This document shows, one piece after another, positions 1-8,651 of a DNA stretch of 64,000 nucleotides; within the stretch, counting starts at the first letter, position 1, and every line of letters starts with the position of its first letter. This DNA comes from Shewanella oneidensis MR-1. Its GTDB lineage: Bacteria; Pseudomonadota; Gammaproteobacteria; Enterobacterales; Shewanellaceae. The stretch is taken from the NCBI RefSeq assembly GCF_000146165.2, contig NC_004347.2:1798001-1862000 (forward strand), in the 5' to 3' direction. The translations under genes and the position numbers were made by a program. Below the pieces are notes generated by a model. It searched no databases and was not told where the DNA came from. It worked only from the letters and a program-made list of their open reading frames with translations.

Positions 1-486
1 AGCCAGAAGTTATACGACTATGTGGATGATAATCCAGCGGTTATCTTTATGGATATCGAGCAAGTCAACGACACGTCTATTATCCGTAAAAACCCCAATG
101 TAATGGCGATTAACTCGGCGTTGCAGGTCGATCTCACCGGGCAAGTGTGTGCCGATTCCATTGGCACTAAGATTTATTCGGGCGTGGGTGGCCAGATGGA
201 CTTTATCCGTGGCGCGGGCTTATCTGAAGGCGGCCGCTCTGTGATTGCGCTGCCAAGTACTGCGGCGGGGGGGCGTATTTCTCGTATCGCTAGCGTGTTA
301 TCTCCTGGGGCTGGCGTTGTAACTACACGTGCCCATGTGCATTACATAGTGACTGAATATGGCGCAGCTAATCTGAAGGGGCGATCCCTACGTGAAAGGG
401 CGCAGGCCTTGATTAATATCGCCCATCCGGATTTTAGAGAGCAACTGAGTCGCGACGCCTTTGAAGTATGGGGATTAAATTTATAG
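1..486 (+). CDS. Acetyl-CoA hydrolase/transferase family protein, C-terminal part (5' end outside window)
   Basis: The frame is open from the first base, so this is the last 161 codons of a longer gene. The fragment matches the C-terminal half of the acetyl-CoA hydrolase / 4-hydroxybutyrate CoA-transferase family, with the glycine-rich GVGGQMDF stretch, the STAAGG segment and a TTRAHVHYIVTEYG block near the end. Family members move coenzyme A between acyl groups in the cytoplasm. The catalytic glutamate lies in the part not seen here, so the exact substrate cannot be judged. The stop is TAG at 484-486. A GTG at position 22 is internal and not a start. Confidence 0.85.
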   Translation, partial: SQKLYDYVDDNPAVIFMDIEQVNDTSIIRKNPNVMAINSALQVDLTGQVCADSIGTKIYSGVGGQMDFIRGAGLSEGGRSVIALPSTAAGGRISRIASVLSPGAGVVTTRAHVHYIVTEYGAANLKGRSLRERAQALINIAHPDFREQLSRDAFEVWGLNL

Positions 487-669
487 CTCATAAAATCATG
501 GTGTTATGTTTTAGTTGTGAGTTTGCCATTGAGCAAACGGGTTGATCGTAAAGGTCGGGTTTTCGTAAGTCGTTTAATCGCGGTAAAAGTCATTCGTCCG
601 TCCCGATGTGGTATAAACTCTCGCCCACTTTGGCCGACAAACTTATAGAGAAAGGAGTCAATGATTTAA

Positions 670-1143
670 ATGGATGAGATTGAATTAAAAGCATATTTAA
701 CAGAGAGGGTGTTATCTTTTTGTACGCGGTGGAACAGTATCGAAAATACCCTCTATACCGAAAGCACTGCCGAATAAGATAAGCTACGGCGGGAATTGCC
801 TACGGCTGAATTCCATTATGCAAAGCGAACCGATTGGTTTGCTTTGCTGAGTGAGCAAATCTCTCCCTTATTTGATGAGTTTTGTACCGATAAGCCCCGT
901 GTTTACGGCGGAAAAGTACGTCATTCCTTCGGCTTTCCCTCAAAGTTTAATGGTGGCGACTATCCTCTTGAGGTGCTAGTCACTTTAAAAAATAAAAGCA
1001 GAGCCGAAATCTATATTAAAACCAACACTTACTTCGAAGATGAGTATTTGTTTATTGCCCTTAAAAAAGCCGATGAATGGCGTATCGATAGCTATAAAAA
1101 CCGCCGCTATGGTAATGAGAAATGGAGCATACAAATCCTTTAA
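670..1143 (+). pseudogene. NTF2-fold immunity-like protein, broken by an in-frame TAA
   Basis: An ATG at 670 follows an AAAGGAG ribosome site and opens a frame that runs to 1143, but TAA at 775-777 interrupts it after 35 codons. The frame continues straight through without a shift: residues before the stop read MDEIELKAYLTERV, and after it come a 120-residue stretch rich in aromatic and charged residues. The downstream part resembles the NTF2-fold immunity family linked to polymorphic toxins. That match is from memory of the family pattern and is moderate. No toxin gene is adjacent. The piece from TTG 796 might still be translated, but it has no good ribosome site. The single stop suggests recent decay. 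Confidence 0.6.
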
Positions 1144-1251
1144 TTCAGCTTTATCCGAATGTTTGGAATCAGTAAAAAATAATTAAAATTATTGAGTTGG
1201 GTAATGTCGGTTGATTGGAATGATGCACTCATACTCAAAAATATTGTGTAA

Positions 1252-1791
1252 ATGGAACACTTTATGACTTTAGATTACGCACTTATGGCTCGAATCAAAG
1301 CCGAGATATTGCGGTTTACAACGGTTGAGGTTGAGCAATTTTTATTCGCTCATCCTGATAAAACCTTTTATGCCTTTGCTTTTGACACCCATGCTGAATA
1401 CGCAGAATTAAATCTTTGTTTCAATACCGAGGTAGATTTTCAGCAGAGATTAGCCTATTACCAGTCTGGGGAATTCGCTGCGTCATACCAAAGCCCTGAG
1501 GCTATTCAAGAGCTTAAATTTAATACTGGCGATTGGGAGTATCAATGCTTTAGTACATGTTACCTGCTTTCTGAGGATGAGTTGCAGGTGATTCAACAGA
1601 GCTTACCCGAGGATGACTTTAGTGAGTGGGAGGAGATAGCACGGCAAATACGCGCAGTGTTTACCGAATGTCTAGTGCAGTTTACCCAAACTGAAGTTTA
1701 TCAAGCGATTCCTAAAACTGATGGTTTTATGGCCTTTAGTATCGACCATGATGAAGATGTTGCTGATATGCTGGCTGCTAGATGTTTATAG
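1252..1791 (+). CDS. DUF4303 family protein
   Basis: This 179-aa soluble protein has no signal peptide or membrane segment. The pattern (KTFYAFAFDTHAEYAELNLCFNT near residues 38-60, then a GDWEYQCF segment) fits DUF4303, a family often found beside polymorphic-toxin and immunity genes. Function is unknown. The start is uncertain: ATG 1252 is preceded directly by an in-frame TAA, and ATG 1264 (MTLDYALM) matches family starts equally well. A 15-codon ORF (1204-1251) lies just upstream in the same frame. It sits between two broken genes and is the only intact reading frame of this block. Confidence 0.65.
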   Translation: MEHFMTLDYALMARIKAEILRFTTVEVEQFLFAHPDKTFYAFAFDTHAEYAELNLCFNTEVDFQQRLAYYQSGEFAASYQSPEAIQELKFNTGDWEYQCFSTCYLLSEDELQVIQQSLPEDDFSEWEEIARQIRAVFTECLVQFTQTEVYQAIPKTDGFMAFSIDHDEDVADMLAARCL

Positions 1792-1847
1792 TTATTAAAC
1801 TTAAGTTCTATTAAATCAATGTTTTATATCCATACTTGTCGGCTGTG

Positions 1848-2081
1848 ATGTCCAATTACTCAGATTCTCCGATGGTTCTGTTCATGCCCAACAAGGTTAA
1901 CAATCATCGCTTAAATATACCCAACATAGGTTGGTTGGATATTGCGAGGGCATTTCAATCTACCTAAGCTATACAAAATAGCCCCGCAGCTTTATTAAAT
2001 TTAGTTGACTACTACACTCTTCATGGTGAAAATACCGCGTTTTCTTCGTGGTTACTTCGAGATGGTTTTGTATTTTATTGA
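1848..2081 (+). pseudogene. Small gene remnant with in-frame TAA, unknown family
   Basis: From ATG 1848 the frame reads MSNYSDSPMVLFMPNKV and onward for 39 codons to TAA at 1965-1967. It then continues in the same frame for 37 more protein-like codons (PAALLNLVDYYTLHGEN, then FSSWLLRDGFVFY) to TGA at 2079-2081. Both halves have natural amino-acid composition, which suggests one ~77-codon gene or gene fragment broken by a single stop. I do not recognise the family. Its position next to other immunity-like remnants suggests the same origin. There is no strong ribosome site. Confidence 0.4.
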
Positions 2082-2095
2082 TATAATAGGTTTTT

Positions 2096-2264
2096 ATGTT
2101 TGATATTAAATCTCGCTTAGTAAACAAATCGATTGGAGAATGGCATCAATGTATCGCATCCTGAGAAGACATACTTGATGTAGGCGTTGCACCTTGAGGA
2201 GCATGTGCTTCGACAATTTTTATCACCTCGCATCCATCAACGCCAAAATACGATAGGTACCTGA
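2096..2264 (+). pseudogene. Possible second remnant with stop and frameshift
   Basis: ATG 2096 opens MFDIKSRLVNKSIGEWHQC, ending at TGA 2162. After it, a protein-like stretch (ALHLEEHVLRQFLSPRIHQ) is found in a shifted frame, ending at TGA 2262-2264. This would fit a small gene with one stop and one frameshift, but chance cannot be excluded over so short a distance. Confidence 0.2.
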
Positions 2265-2267
2265 TTT

Positions 2268-3791
2268 ATGGCTGATATGTTAGCCCAAGCAAAAGCCCGT
2301 CAATGTACCATCGCAATCGATGAACTTGTATATGATCCAGCCACTCGCCAATTGAGCAAAAATGCTCAAGAAATTGAATTAGAACCTCGAAGCATAGAAC
2401 TGCTTGAAGTCTTTTTACAGCAAACAGGTACCCCGATTGCGGCAGAAGACATTATCAGTCGGGTTTGGCAGAGCAATTATATTTCTAAAAATGTCCTGAC
2501 TAATCGAATTAGTACGCTACGTGCCATTTTTAAAGAGAGCTCGCCAGAACTTGATGCGACAAAATTATTAGTGACTTATCCCAAAAAGGGTTACTACCTC
2601 AATGCGACGCGAGTTACTTTAATCGACACCGCTGCTGATCTGATTGCACCATCGAAACCTGTTCAATCAAAGAGAATAATCCATTTGGTTTATATGAGTC
2701 TGCTGCTGATTGCGGGCTTTTTTATCTACCAACAGTCGCAAAAATCACCCATAATTGCGCCTGTTAATCCGCTTACCGCAACAACACGACAGGATGCTCA
2801 TATCACGATTGCTGTGGTTGAATTGGTGCTAAACCGAATTCATGTCACCAATAGTGCTGCTAGTCCTTATGTTACAGCGATCAAAACCGCGCTACTTTCG
2901 CAACTCGTCGCTTACCCCTATATCAATGTGCTCAATCAGGATGATCCAACCTATTTTTTAAGCCCGCTCAATGACAATGAATATTGGCCTGGCGATGGCA
3001 ACACCTTATTTTCGGATTACAAACTTAATTTACGACTCGACAAAGTTCCTACATCCGATCAGCTTACTGCACGGGTAGAACTGGTGTATCACAGCAGCGA
3101 AAAGCAAACGTATCGTGGTGAGTATATTCTCTCTACTGGCTCACTCGACCAAGATATACAAAAGATCACTGATGATTTGATTGATTATTTTAAGTTGCCA
3201 GTAATAGCCTCTGCCAATACAGAGCAAACTCATGCCTTTATCAATCAAACTTTAGCGCAACAGCTAGATGCTGATAACCCCAGTATGTTTCAGGCCAATT
3301 ATCTTGCCAGACGACTGTTGCTTGCCCCAGAGCTCAAGTCTGATCAAATACAAACTTGGCTCAATCGTATCGACAAGTTGTTTCCTTTCCCGAGTGAAGA
3401 AACTGAAATTTGGCTTGGTCTGCTTGATTTTAGAATTGGAAATCATAAACGCGCACGTGAACGCTTGTTGAAGGGGCACTTCAATAATCAAATCGACAAC
3501 GCATTTATTTATTTAGTGTTGTCAAATATTGCCCTTAAAGATGATAAACCTGAACTTTTCCGTTATTACTACCTTAAATCATTGGTCTCTTTGTCTTTAG
3601 TCGTACCGTCGAAAACGATTTTTGAGCAGTTGTCCCGCGAGAAACTCACGAGTCAATGTTTAGGTGCATGGGGCGAGTTATTCCAAGACAAAGCGCTTAC
3701 CACTGACATCCATTCTTGGGCAATGTTTGCTAATTATTGTGAAACAGCCGCCCCATATCTTCCTAAAGCCTCAGCAAAAAGGTCGCAATGA
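2268..3791 (+). CDS. Membrane-bound winged-helix regulator (ToxR/CadC-like)
   Basis: This 507-aa protein has an N-terminal OmpR/PhoB-type winged-helix DNA-binding domain at about residues 12-115 (LEPRSIELLEVFLQQ, ISRVWQSNYISKNVLTNRIS, VTYPKKGYYL). One membrane span follows (IIHLVYMSLLLIAGFFIY, about 138-155), then a large C-terminal domain that should lie in the periplasm. This layout is that of ToxR/CadC-type one-component regulators, which sense outside the membrane and bind DNA inside. The stimulus and targets are unknown. No receiver domain is present. The facing lipoprotein gene ends 20 bp away but is convergent, so joint regulation is not implied. Confidence 0.85.
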   Translation: MADMLAQAKARQCTIAIDELVYDPATRQLSKNAQEIELEPRSIELLEVFLQQTGTPIAAEDIISRVWQSNYISKNVLTNRISTLRAIFKESSPELDATKLLVTYPKKGYYLNATRVTLIDTAADLIAPSKPVQSKRIIHLVYMSLLLIAGFFIYQQSQKSPIIAPVNPLTATTRQDAHITIAVVELVLNRIHVTNSAASPYVTAIKTALLSQLVAYPYINVLNQDDPTYFLSPLNDNEYWPGDGNTLFSDYKLNLRLDKVPTSDQLTARVELVYHSSEKQTYRGEYILSTGSLDQDIQKITDDLIDYFKLPVIASANTEQTHAFINQTLAQQLDADNPSMFQANYLARRLLLAPELKSDQIQTWLNRIDKLFPFPSEETEIWLGLLDFRIGNHKRARERLLKGHFNNQIDNAFIYLVLSNIALKDDKPELFRYYYLKSLVSLSLVVPSKTIFEQLSREKLTSQCLGAWGELFQDKALTTDIHSWAMFANYCETAAPYLPKASAKRSQ

Positions 3792-3801
3792 AGCGACCTT
3801 T
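3778..3801 (+). terminator. Hairpin between convergent genes
   Basis: A 9-bp stem (AAAGGTCGC pairing with GCGACCTTT) with a 6-nt loop overlaps the stop codon of the regulator gene. The A-rich and T-rich sides would suit a two-way terminator between the convergent genes. Confidence 0.6.
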
Positions 3802-3810
3802 AAACTCCAA

Positions 3811-4812
3811 TTAATACTGCTTTGTCAGTAACCCTGAGCCACCGACTGGATGTGCACCAGCAAGGTGATTGATGGCCATAATATCCTCGCCTTTGGCATC
3901 CTCAATAAAGCCTATCTTGATAGTTTGATTAGAAATAATTGCACGTACTAACTCTGTACTCGCACCTTGTTTTTGCAGGTATTCCTGACAAGGTACACTT
4001 TCTGAGTCATTGATTTTTAAATCAAAATGCATAGTAAGTCCCTGTTTTGCGCTTACCGCTCCCACTGCGATACATTGTGGATTACCTTGCGCATCAGTCA
4101 TTGATGCAGTCAATTGCACGGGAGCTGAACCATCACGGGTAAACTTGTACATATCATAGTCTAGTGGACTGCCATAAGCAGAGGGCGTTTCCCACTGACT
4201 TGGCAGTAAGCTTGTCATCAAGGCCGCGGTTAAAGGTCTTGCTTTGACTTGGATTAATAGTGCCGATAACTGTGGGTTATCGTTAACACGCATCGTAAAT
4301 CCTTTATCGGTGAACAGCGGTTCGATATTGTCGGCAAATTGATTGGCTTGCAATTGTGCTCTATGAGCATTCGATAGCGGAGTTAACCAAGTATCGCCAC
4401 GCTCAATACTCGATTGCTCGATAGTACACTTACCTAGTCCATCGCGGTTGCAAAAGTTAACTTTGATATTATTGTCAAATGCGCTTAATTGGTTTGCCTT
4501 TGCATTGATGTTATACCAGTCTGCTGTAGTTTTTCCGACTTGTTTTACACTGGCTTGCAACTCTTGCTGAGAAGGATAAAGGTCGAGTGCAAAGCCAACA
4601 CCTACATATTGACTATAACCGTCGTTACCACGAATAAAATCGCCTTCGTCTTGTGCCAAGCTGAGCAAATAGATCCCTTCAGCATATCTATTTTTGGCTT
4701 TAGTGCCGCCATTCTCATCGGGCTTGGGTTTTGTACTGTTGTCTGTGCTTGAACCACCACATCCCATCAACACTGAACTTAACGCAGCAACGAGTAATAC
4801 ACAACGCAACAT
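3811..4812 (-). CDS. Predicted lipoprotein, unknown function
   Basis: This 333-aa protein begins with a lipoprotein signal (MLRCVLLVAALSSVLMGC, lipobox LMGC with Cys 18). A low-complexity GGSSTDNSTKPKPDENGG linker follows, then a soluble domain. It contains four or more cysteines (CNRDGLGKC, QCIAV, PCQEYL) that could form disulfides in the envelope. No recognisable family. It is convergent with the ToxR/CadC-like gene and has its own AT-rich upstream region. It is probably anchored in the outer or inner membrane facing the periplasm. Confidence 0.75.
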   Translation of the reverse strand: MLRCVLLVAALSSVLMGCGGSSTDNSTKPKPDENGGTKAKNRYAEGIYLLSLAQDEGDFIRGNDGYSQYVGVGFALDLYPSQQELQASVKQVGKTTADWYNINAKANQLSAFDNNIKVNFCNRDGLGKCTIEQSSIERGDTWLTPLSNAHRAQLQANQFADNIEPLFTDKGFTMRVNDNPQLSALLIQVKARPLTAALMTSLLPSQWETPSAYGSPLDYDMYKFTRDGSAPVQLTASMTDAQGNPQCIAVGAVSAKQGLTMHFDLKINDSESVPCQEYLQKQGASTELVRAIISNQTIKIGFIEDAKGEDIMAINHLAGAHPVGGSGLLTKQY

Positions 4813-5229
4813 AAAGCACCCTTAACAATAATGGCTAAGCTAGCCTTAACTTCAATTAAGTAACGACAATCGTTACAACTGCGGCGTAATTTAGGTATCG
4901 GTATAAAGGAGGTCAAAAAACAAAAGTGAATTAAATAATAATTTAATCTTAATTTTTATTTAATTTATTGATTTTTAATAGTAAAAGTCGATTTTGAACA
5001 GGTGTGATTTTGCAATGATGTGCTCGTGATATCGATACTTCTCTATACAACGGATGCCGCTATCACGCTCATAGCAGCATTTTTATGGTGGGTCACGGGA
5101 TTGACTGCGCCTCATCAGCTTGGCTTATCGATAGCAATTGCAGCATTTATCCAATAGCAATGAAGCCATCGTTCGAAGCGTAAGGTTAATATTGGGGAAT
5201 GCCTGAAAGCGTGAGACCAGCTATTTGCG
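4813..5229. other. Intergenic region, AT-rich, possible small ORF
   Basis: The first ~170 bases, upstream of the lipoprotein gene, are strongly AT-rich and probably hold its promoter. The rest contains one hydrophobic ORF listed separately (5020-5157). No RNA gene or repeat was recognised. Confidence 0.5.
5020..5157 (+). CDS. Possible 45-aa hydrophobic ORF or remnant
   Basis: A GTG-started frame encodes 45 residues with two hydrophobic runs (VLVISILLYTTDAAITLIAA, then GLSIAIAAFIQ) split by FLWWVTGLTAPHQ. The composition looks like a small membrane protein or the end of a lost transporter. There is no convincing ribosome site and the frame has a stop just upstream. Confidence 0.2.
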   Translation: MLVISILLYTTDAAITLIAAFLWWVTGLTAPHQLGLSIAIAAFIQ

Positions 5230-5781
5230 CTAGGATTTCCCCATGCATTCTGCTAACAGTTTGACGAAAAAGTCACTGCCTTTGCGCTCGCAAAAAGCGA
5301 TATTGCGCTCAGGGATGGATTCGGGATCGGTATAGCTGGCTAAGGCTAGCTCCATACTGGCCTCGCGGATAACATGCAGTGTCGGGTAGGGGGCGCGGTT
5401 GGTAAAATTTGCCGCCGAGTCTTGGGGTTCACCCTCGAAACAATAATCGGGATGAAAGTGCGCAAGTTGATAAACGCCTTCATAGTCGTTATCGAATAAT
5501 TCGTCATTCGCCATATCGACGAGGTCGAGATAGGCATAAAAGCCTTCAAACCCCCGCGGTAGAATAAACAGCGAGGTTTCGTGCTCTGGGTGTGTATCAA
5601 GATATTGGCATTCTTCAATCAATGCCTTAAGCACTTGTTTAACTTTGGTTTGTTCCACTACGAGATAGCGAATACTGCCACGCTCAACTTCGCGTCTGGC
5701 GAAGGGGCAAATATTGTATTTCATGATCACTTTTTTCACCCAGTTATCGGTTTGTTGAGTGATCAGATCTATCTCATTCAT
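5230..5781 (-). CDS. DUF1415 family protein
   Basis: This 183-aa cytoplasmic protein fits DUF1415, a family of uncharacterised proteobacterial proteins. The N-terminal CPFARREVERGSIRY motif (Cys near residue 25), the central QLAHFHPDYCFEG and the RAPYPTLHVIREASM block are typical and look like possible metal or ligand sites. Length agrees with the family. The next gene on the same strand (LysE type) ends 28 bp upstream, so the two may be co-transcribed. Function is not known. Confidence 0.85.
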   Translation of the reverse strand: MNEIDLITQQTDNWVKKVIMKYNICPFARREVERGSIRYLVVEQTKVKQVLKALIEECQYLDTHPEHETSLFILPRGFEGFYAYLDLVDMANDELFDNDYEGVYQLAHFHPDYCFEGEPQDSAANFTNRAPYPTLHVIREASMELALASYTDPESIPERNIAFCERKGSDFFVKLLAECMGKS

Positions 5782-5809
5782 GCTAATGCTTAACTCGTGT
5801 TGACCAAAA

Positions 5810-6403
5810 TTAGGGGGTGATCATAGGGATGATAGACGCCACAAGCAAGACAGCCATAGTGATATTGAAGATCTTCTGCTGGCGTTCATTTTTCAAAATA
5901 CGTTTAAGCGCCACACCAAACCCAAGCCAAACAACGGCGCAGGGAAAGGCCACACATAAAAACACCGTGGCAATGGTGACAACTTGGGGCGTGAGATCCT
6001 GTTGTACTGAGGTGAAAGTGGCTATCGCGCCCACCGCCATAATCCAACCTTTAGGGTTAACCCATTGAAATGCGGCGGCTTGCAAAAAGCTAAAGGGCTT
6101 AGCGATACTCTTGCCCTCCATTTTGCTACTGCTATTGGCAATTAACCAAGAAAGATACAAAAGATAAATAATCCCAATTACTTTAATGACTTGGTGAATA
6201 ATGGGATAAGCTTGGAATACCGCGCTTAGCCCTAAGCCGATTGCGAGGATCATGGTTGGGAAGCCAAGGCTAATACCCATCAGGTGCGGAATACTGCGTT
6301 TGACACCAAAGTTTACTCCTGAAGTCATCAACATAATATTGTTAGGCCCTGGGGTGATCCCCGATGAAAAGGCAAACAACGCGATAGCGAGTATTAACTC
6401 CAT
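5810..6403 (-). CDS. LysE/RhtB family amino-acid exporter
   Basis: This 197-aa protein has the LysE fold with about six membrane spans. The family signature GITPGPNNIMLMTSGVNFG lies near the N-terminus and WVNPKGWIM near residue 110. Members export amino acids or related small molecules across the inner membrane. I chose ATG 6403 (MELILAIA) because GGGA lies 7 nt upstream; a GTG at 6418 would add five residues but has poorer spacing. It probably shares a transcript with the DUF1415 gene downstream. The substrate cannot be told from sequence. Confidence 0.85.
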   Translation of the reverse strand: MELILAIALFAFSSGITPGPNNIMLMTSGVNFGVKRSIPHLMGISLGFPTMILAIGLGLSAVFQAYPIIHQVIKVIGIIYLLYLSWLIANSSSKMEGKSIAKPFSFLQAAAFQWVNPKGWIMAVGAIATFTSVQQDLTPQVVTIATVFLCVAFPCAVVWLGFGVALKRILKNERQQKIFNITMAVLLVASIIPMITP

Positions 6404-6718
6404 AGATAGATCCCACACACTTTTATTGTCATTTTGGGTATTGTGTTAGGGGTATTCCCCTCAAATTTCGCGCCGTTTTTGTGGCTTGCACGGACACTAG
6501 GCGAGGCATTCTAGCGGGTAAATTGGGCTGCGCCTATACGCCGGACAGGTTTTATAACGTAACAAATCATAACCATATAGTGAATGCCAAGGCATGAGTG
6601 CAATGTAGAGGCAGTTCTTGCCGAACATCCTAATTTAACATTATGATGAATATCGACTTTCAGTCTTGAAAATAGCAACTATCCTTAAGCTGTCAAAAAT
6701 TGCAATAAGGGAATAAGC
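6404..6718. other. Divergent intergenic region
   Basis: This separates the divergent LysE-type and DUF4136 genes and must hold both promoters. A small AGGGG-TATT-CCCCT hairpin lies near 6450. Nothing else was recognised. Confidence 0.4.
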
Positions 6719-7324
6719 ATGTATTTATTACAAATAATCAGGCGCTTACTGACAATCGTTATGTTGAGTATGCTAGGCCTTACAGCCTGTGTCAGTGTTA
6801 ATGATGAGTCGCAGGTGCTACGCACAACGATGGTCACCTCGGGGGATTTGAGTCAATTACCGCCCCGTGCTATGACCTACACTTGGCATCCAACAGTACA
6901 GAAGATCTTTGTTGATGACAGGCTCAATCAACAGCAAGTCCTACAACATATGCAAGAGACGCTTAAAAAAGTACTGCTGACTAAGGGCTATCGCTGGGTT
7001 GAAGATCCGCAATTAGCGGATTTTCAAGTGGGTTTTGGGGTTGTGATGGGCACGCAAATATCGGATGAGCAGATATTAGCCGTGGCTGGTTTAGTGCCGG
7101 GGCTATCGAACCAAGGCGTTGATCCTAAAAAATACGATAAAGGTTCCGTGCTGATTAGCTTTTTTAAACCGACAGGAATAGTCGGTCAGCCTTATGAGAT
7201 GGTATGGCGAGTTCTTGCCCAAGGATTTGCCAATATTAAGGATATGGATGAAGTGAGAGCCCGCTTCGATGTGTTAATCGATGAAATGCTGTTATCGCTA
7301 CCCGTCACCCAAGCGGTGAAATAG
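6719..7324 (+). CDS. DUF4136 lipoprotein
   Basis: This 201-aa protein carries a signal sequence and lipobox (MLGLTAC, Cys near 24). The body fits DUF4136: TYTWHPTVQKI early on, then a segment forming a helix (LQHMQETLKKVLLTKGYRWV) and ADFQVGFGVVMG, with a C-terminal MVWRVLAQGFANIKD and LIDEMLLSLP. Family members are outer-membrane-associated lipoproteins of unknown role. An AAGGGA ribosome site precedes ATG 6719. A strong inverted repeat follows the stop. It appears to be a single-gene unit. Confidence 0.85.
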   Translation: MYLLQIIRRLLTIVMLSMLGLTACVSVNDESQVLRTTMVTSGDLSQLPPRAMTYTWHPTVQKIFVDDRLNQQQVLQHMQETLKKVLLTKGYRWVEDPQLADFQVGFGVVMGTQISDEQILAVAGLVPGLSNQGVDPKKYDKGSVLISFFKPTGIVGQPYEMVWRVLAQGFANIKDMDEVRARFDVLIDEMLLSLPVTQAVK

Positions 7325-7334
7325 GGGCTATAAG

Positions 7335-7373
7335 CCCATATCCCTAGTTAATGCTCTGGACTAGGGATATGGG
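7335..7373 (+). terminator. Perfect 14-bp inverted repeat after DUF4136 gene
   Basis: CCCATATCCCTAGT and ACTAGGGATATGGG pair perfectly around an 11-nt loop. There is no T-tract on either side, so it may act as a terminator or mRNA-stabilising hairpin for the DUF4136 gene. Confidence 0.5.
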
Positions 7374-7471
7374 TATCGTAGACATGAAAAATGAGGTCTT
7401 CTTGATTGGTATCGATGTAAGTGTGTTGATAGCTGTCAGAGACACCAACACACTCAATTGACATAAAGTTT

Positions 7472-8296
7472 TTAGCCAGTTAACGTCACGCTCACTTCAT
7501 AGGCGGTAAATTTACGGATATTAATTACGCCGGTATCAAAGAGTAAATATTGGCCCTTAATGCCCTGCAAAATCCCGCTGACCACGGCTTCTTTATCAAA
7601 GTTATGCGAGGTGATTTTTTTCGGGAATACCTCAATTGGATAATGAATCGTTTGAATATTTTCCTGCAGTCGCTCAATGCTGTAATTGCCTTTTTGCATA
7701 CCAATTTCATGCAGCTTGGCTTCGATGTGTGGGATAAGCTCTGCTGCCTTAGCCTGTAGGTCGATATCGTCCGCATGTCCTTTCAGCATGGCTTGCCAGT
7801 GGGTTTTATCGTTGATGAGCTTGGCTAATTCCACTTCTACTAAACCCGATATTTGTCGTGTCGCTACTTTAAAAATCGGTAAACCTTGAGTTGCACCCTG
7901 ATCTATCCAGCGGGAGGGCAATTGTGTGTGGCGGGTGATGCCGACTTTGATACCTGAGGTATTTGATAGATATACATAATGCGGCACAAAACAATGGCTT
8001 TGTGCCCACTCTGGCTCGCGGCAGGTGCCTTGATCAAAGTGGCAGGTTTCGGGCTTCATGATGCACATATCGCAGCTGGCGAGCTTTTGCATACACACAA
8101 AGCAATGGCCCTGGGAATAGCTTTTTTTGGTCTTTTTGCCGCAGTTACAGCAGAAAATATTACCCGTATGAGTAAGGGTTAGCGGCTGGCCAATCAAGGG
8201 ATTCAGTGGCAGTAATTCTTCACCAACCACCAGTTGATATTGTACTTGCTGCGCTTCATCTAAGTGTGCGCGCAGTTTTTTTAGCGTTCCTAACAT
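7472..8296 (-). CDS. DUF2797 family zinc-ribbon-like protein
   Basis: This 274-aa protein fits DUF2797. Cysteine pairs (CCNCGKK, CFVCMQK, CDMCIMKPETCHF, then GTCREPEW) between about residues 48 and 100 suggest bound zinc. They are followed by VYLSNTSGIKVGITR, which resembles a GIY-YIG-like strand pattern, and a C-terminal FDTGVINIRKF. Function unknown. The open frame extends 24 codons upstream into a mobile repeat, but ATG 8296 (MLGTLKK) has AGGAA 6 nt upstream and matches the family start, so I use it. The MITE at 8308-8586 ends only 11 bp from this start and may have replaced the native promoter. Confidence 0.8.
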   Translation of the reverse strand: MLGTLKKLRAHLDEAQQVQYQLVVGEELLPLNPLIGQPLTLTHTGNIFCCNCGKKTKKSYSQGHCFVCMQKLASCDMCIMKPETCHFDQGTCREPEWAQSHCFVPHYVYLSNTSGIKVGITRHTQLPSRWIDQGATQGLPIFKVATRQISGLVEVELAKLINDKTHWQAMLKGHADDIDLQAKAAELIPHIEAKLHEIGMQKGNYSIERLQENIQTIHYPIEVFPKKITSHNFDKEAVVSGILQGIKGQYLLFDTGVINIRKFTAYEVSVTLTG

Positions 8297-8307
8297 GGGT
8301 GTTCCTA

Positions 8308-8586
8308 GGACGTGTTGACGTTTCAGGGTTATTTTTGCAGCAGTTTGGCTGGCGTTTATGCAAGGCAAAGTCCGTGCTGTGTAGTTATTCTACATAAACG
8401 GACGATAACGCAGCAGAAACGTCAGCCAAATGCTGCCCGAAGGGTTCGTCTGGCAAGCCCGTGCTCTTACTTTCGGTCATAAGAGCAGCTCGTCATTTGA
8501 GTAGAATAACTACACATCATTCCTCGTTTCGCGAGCACGAGCTTGCCAGAACGAACAAAATTTAATCTCGAAACGTCAACACGCCC
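8308..8586 (+). mobile_element. MITE copy 1 (279 bp, TA-flanked)
   Basis: The ends are GGACGTGTTGACGTTTC and, inverted, GGGCGTGTTGACGTTTC, with TA on both sides (8306-8307 and 8587-8588). Inside lie nested inverted motifs, including GTAGTTATTCTAC and its complement GTAGAATAACTAC. No transposase is encoded. It is over 90% identical by eye to the copies at 19832 and 32329. TA duplication is typical of elements mobilised by IS630/Tc1-mariner transposases. Confidence 0.85.
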
Positions 8587-8651
8587 TAGTGTTTACTATG
8601 TCACTGTCTAGCGGGAAGATTAGGTTGTGGCCTCAAAATGTGGGCATGGGA

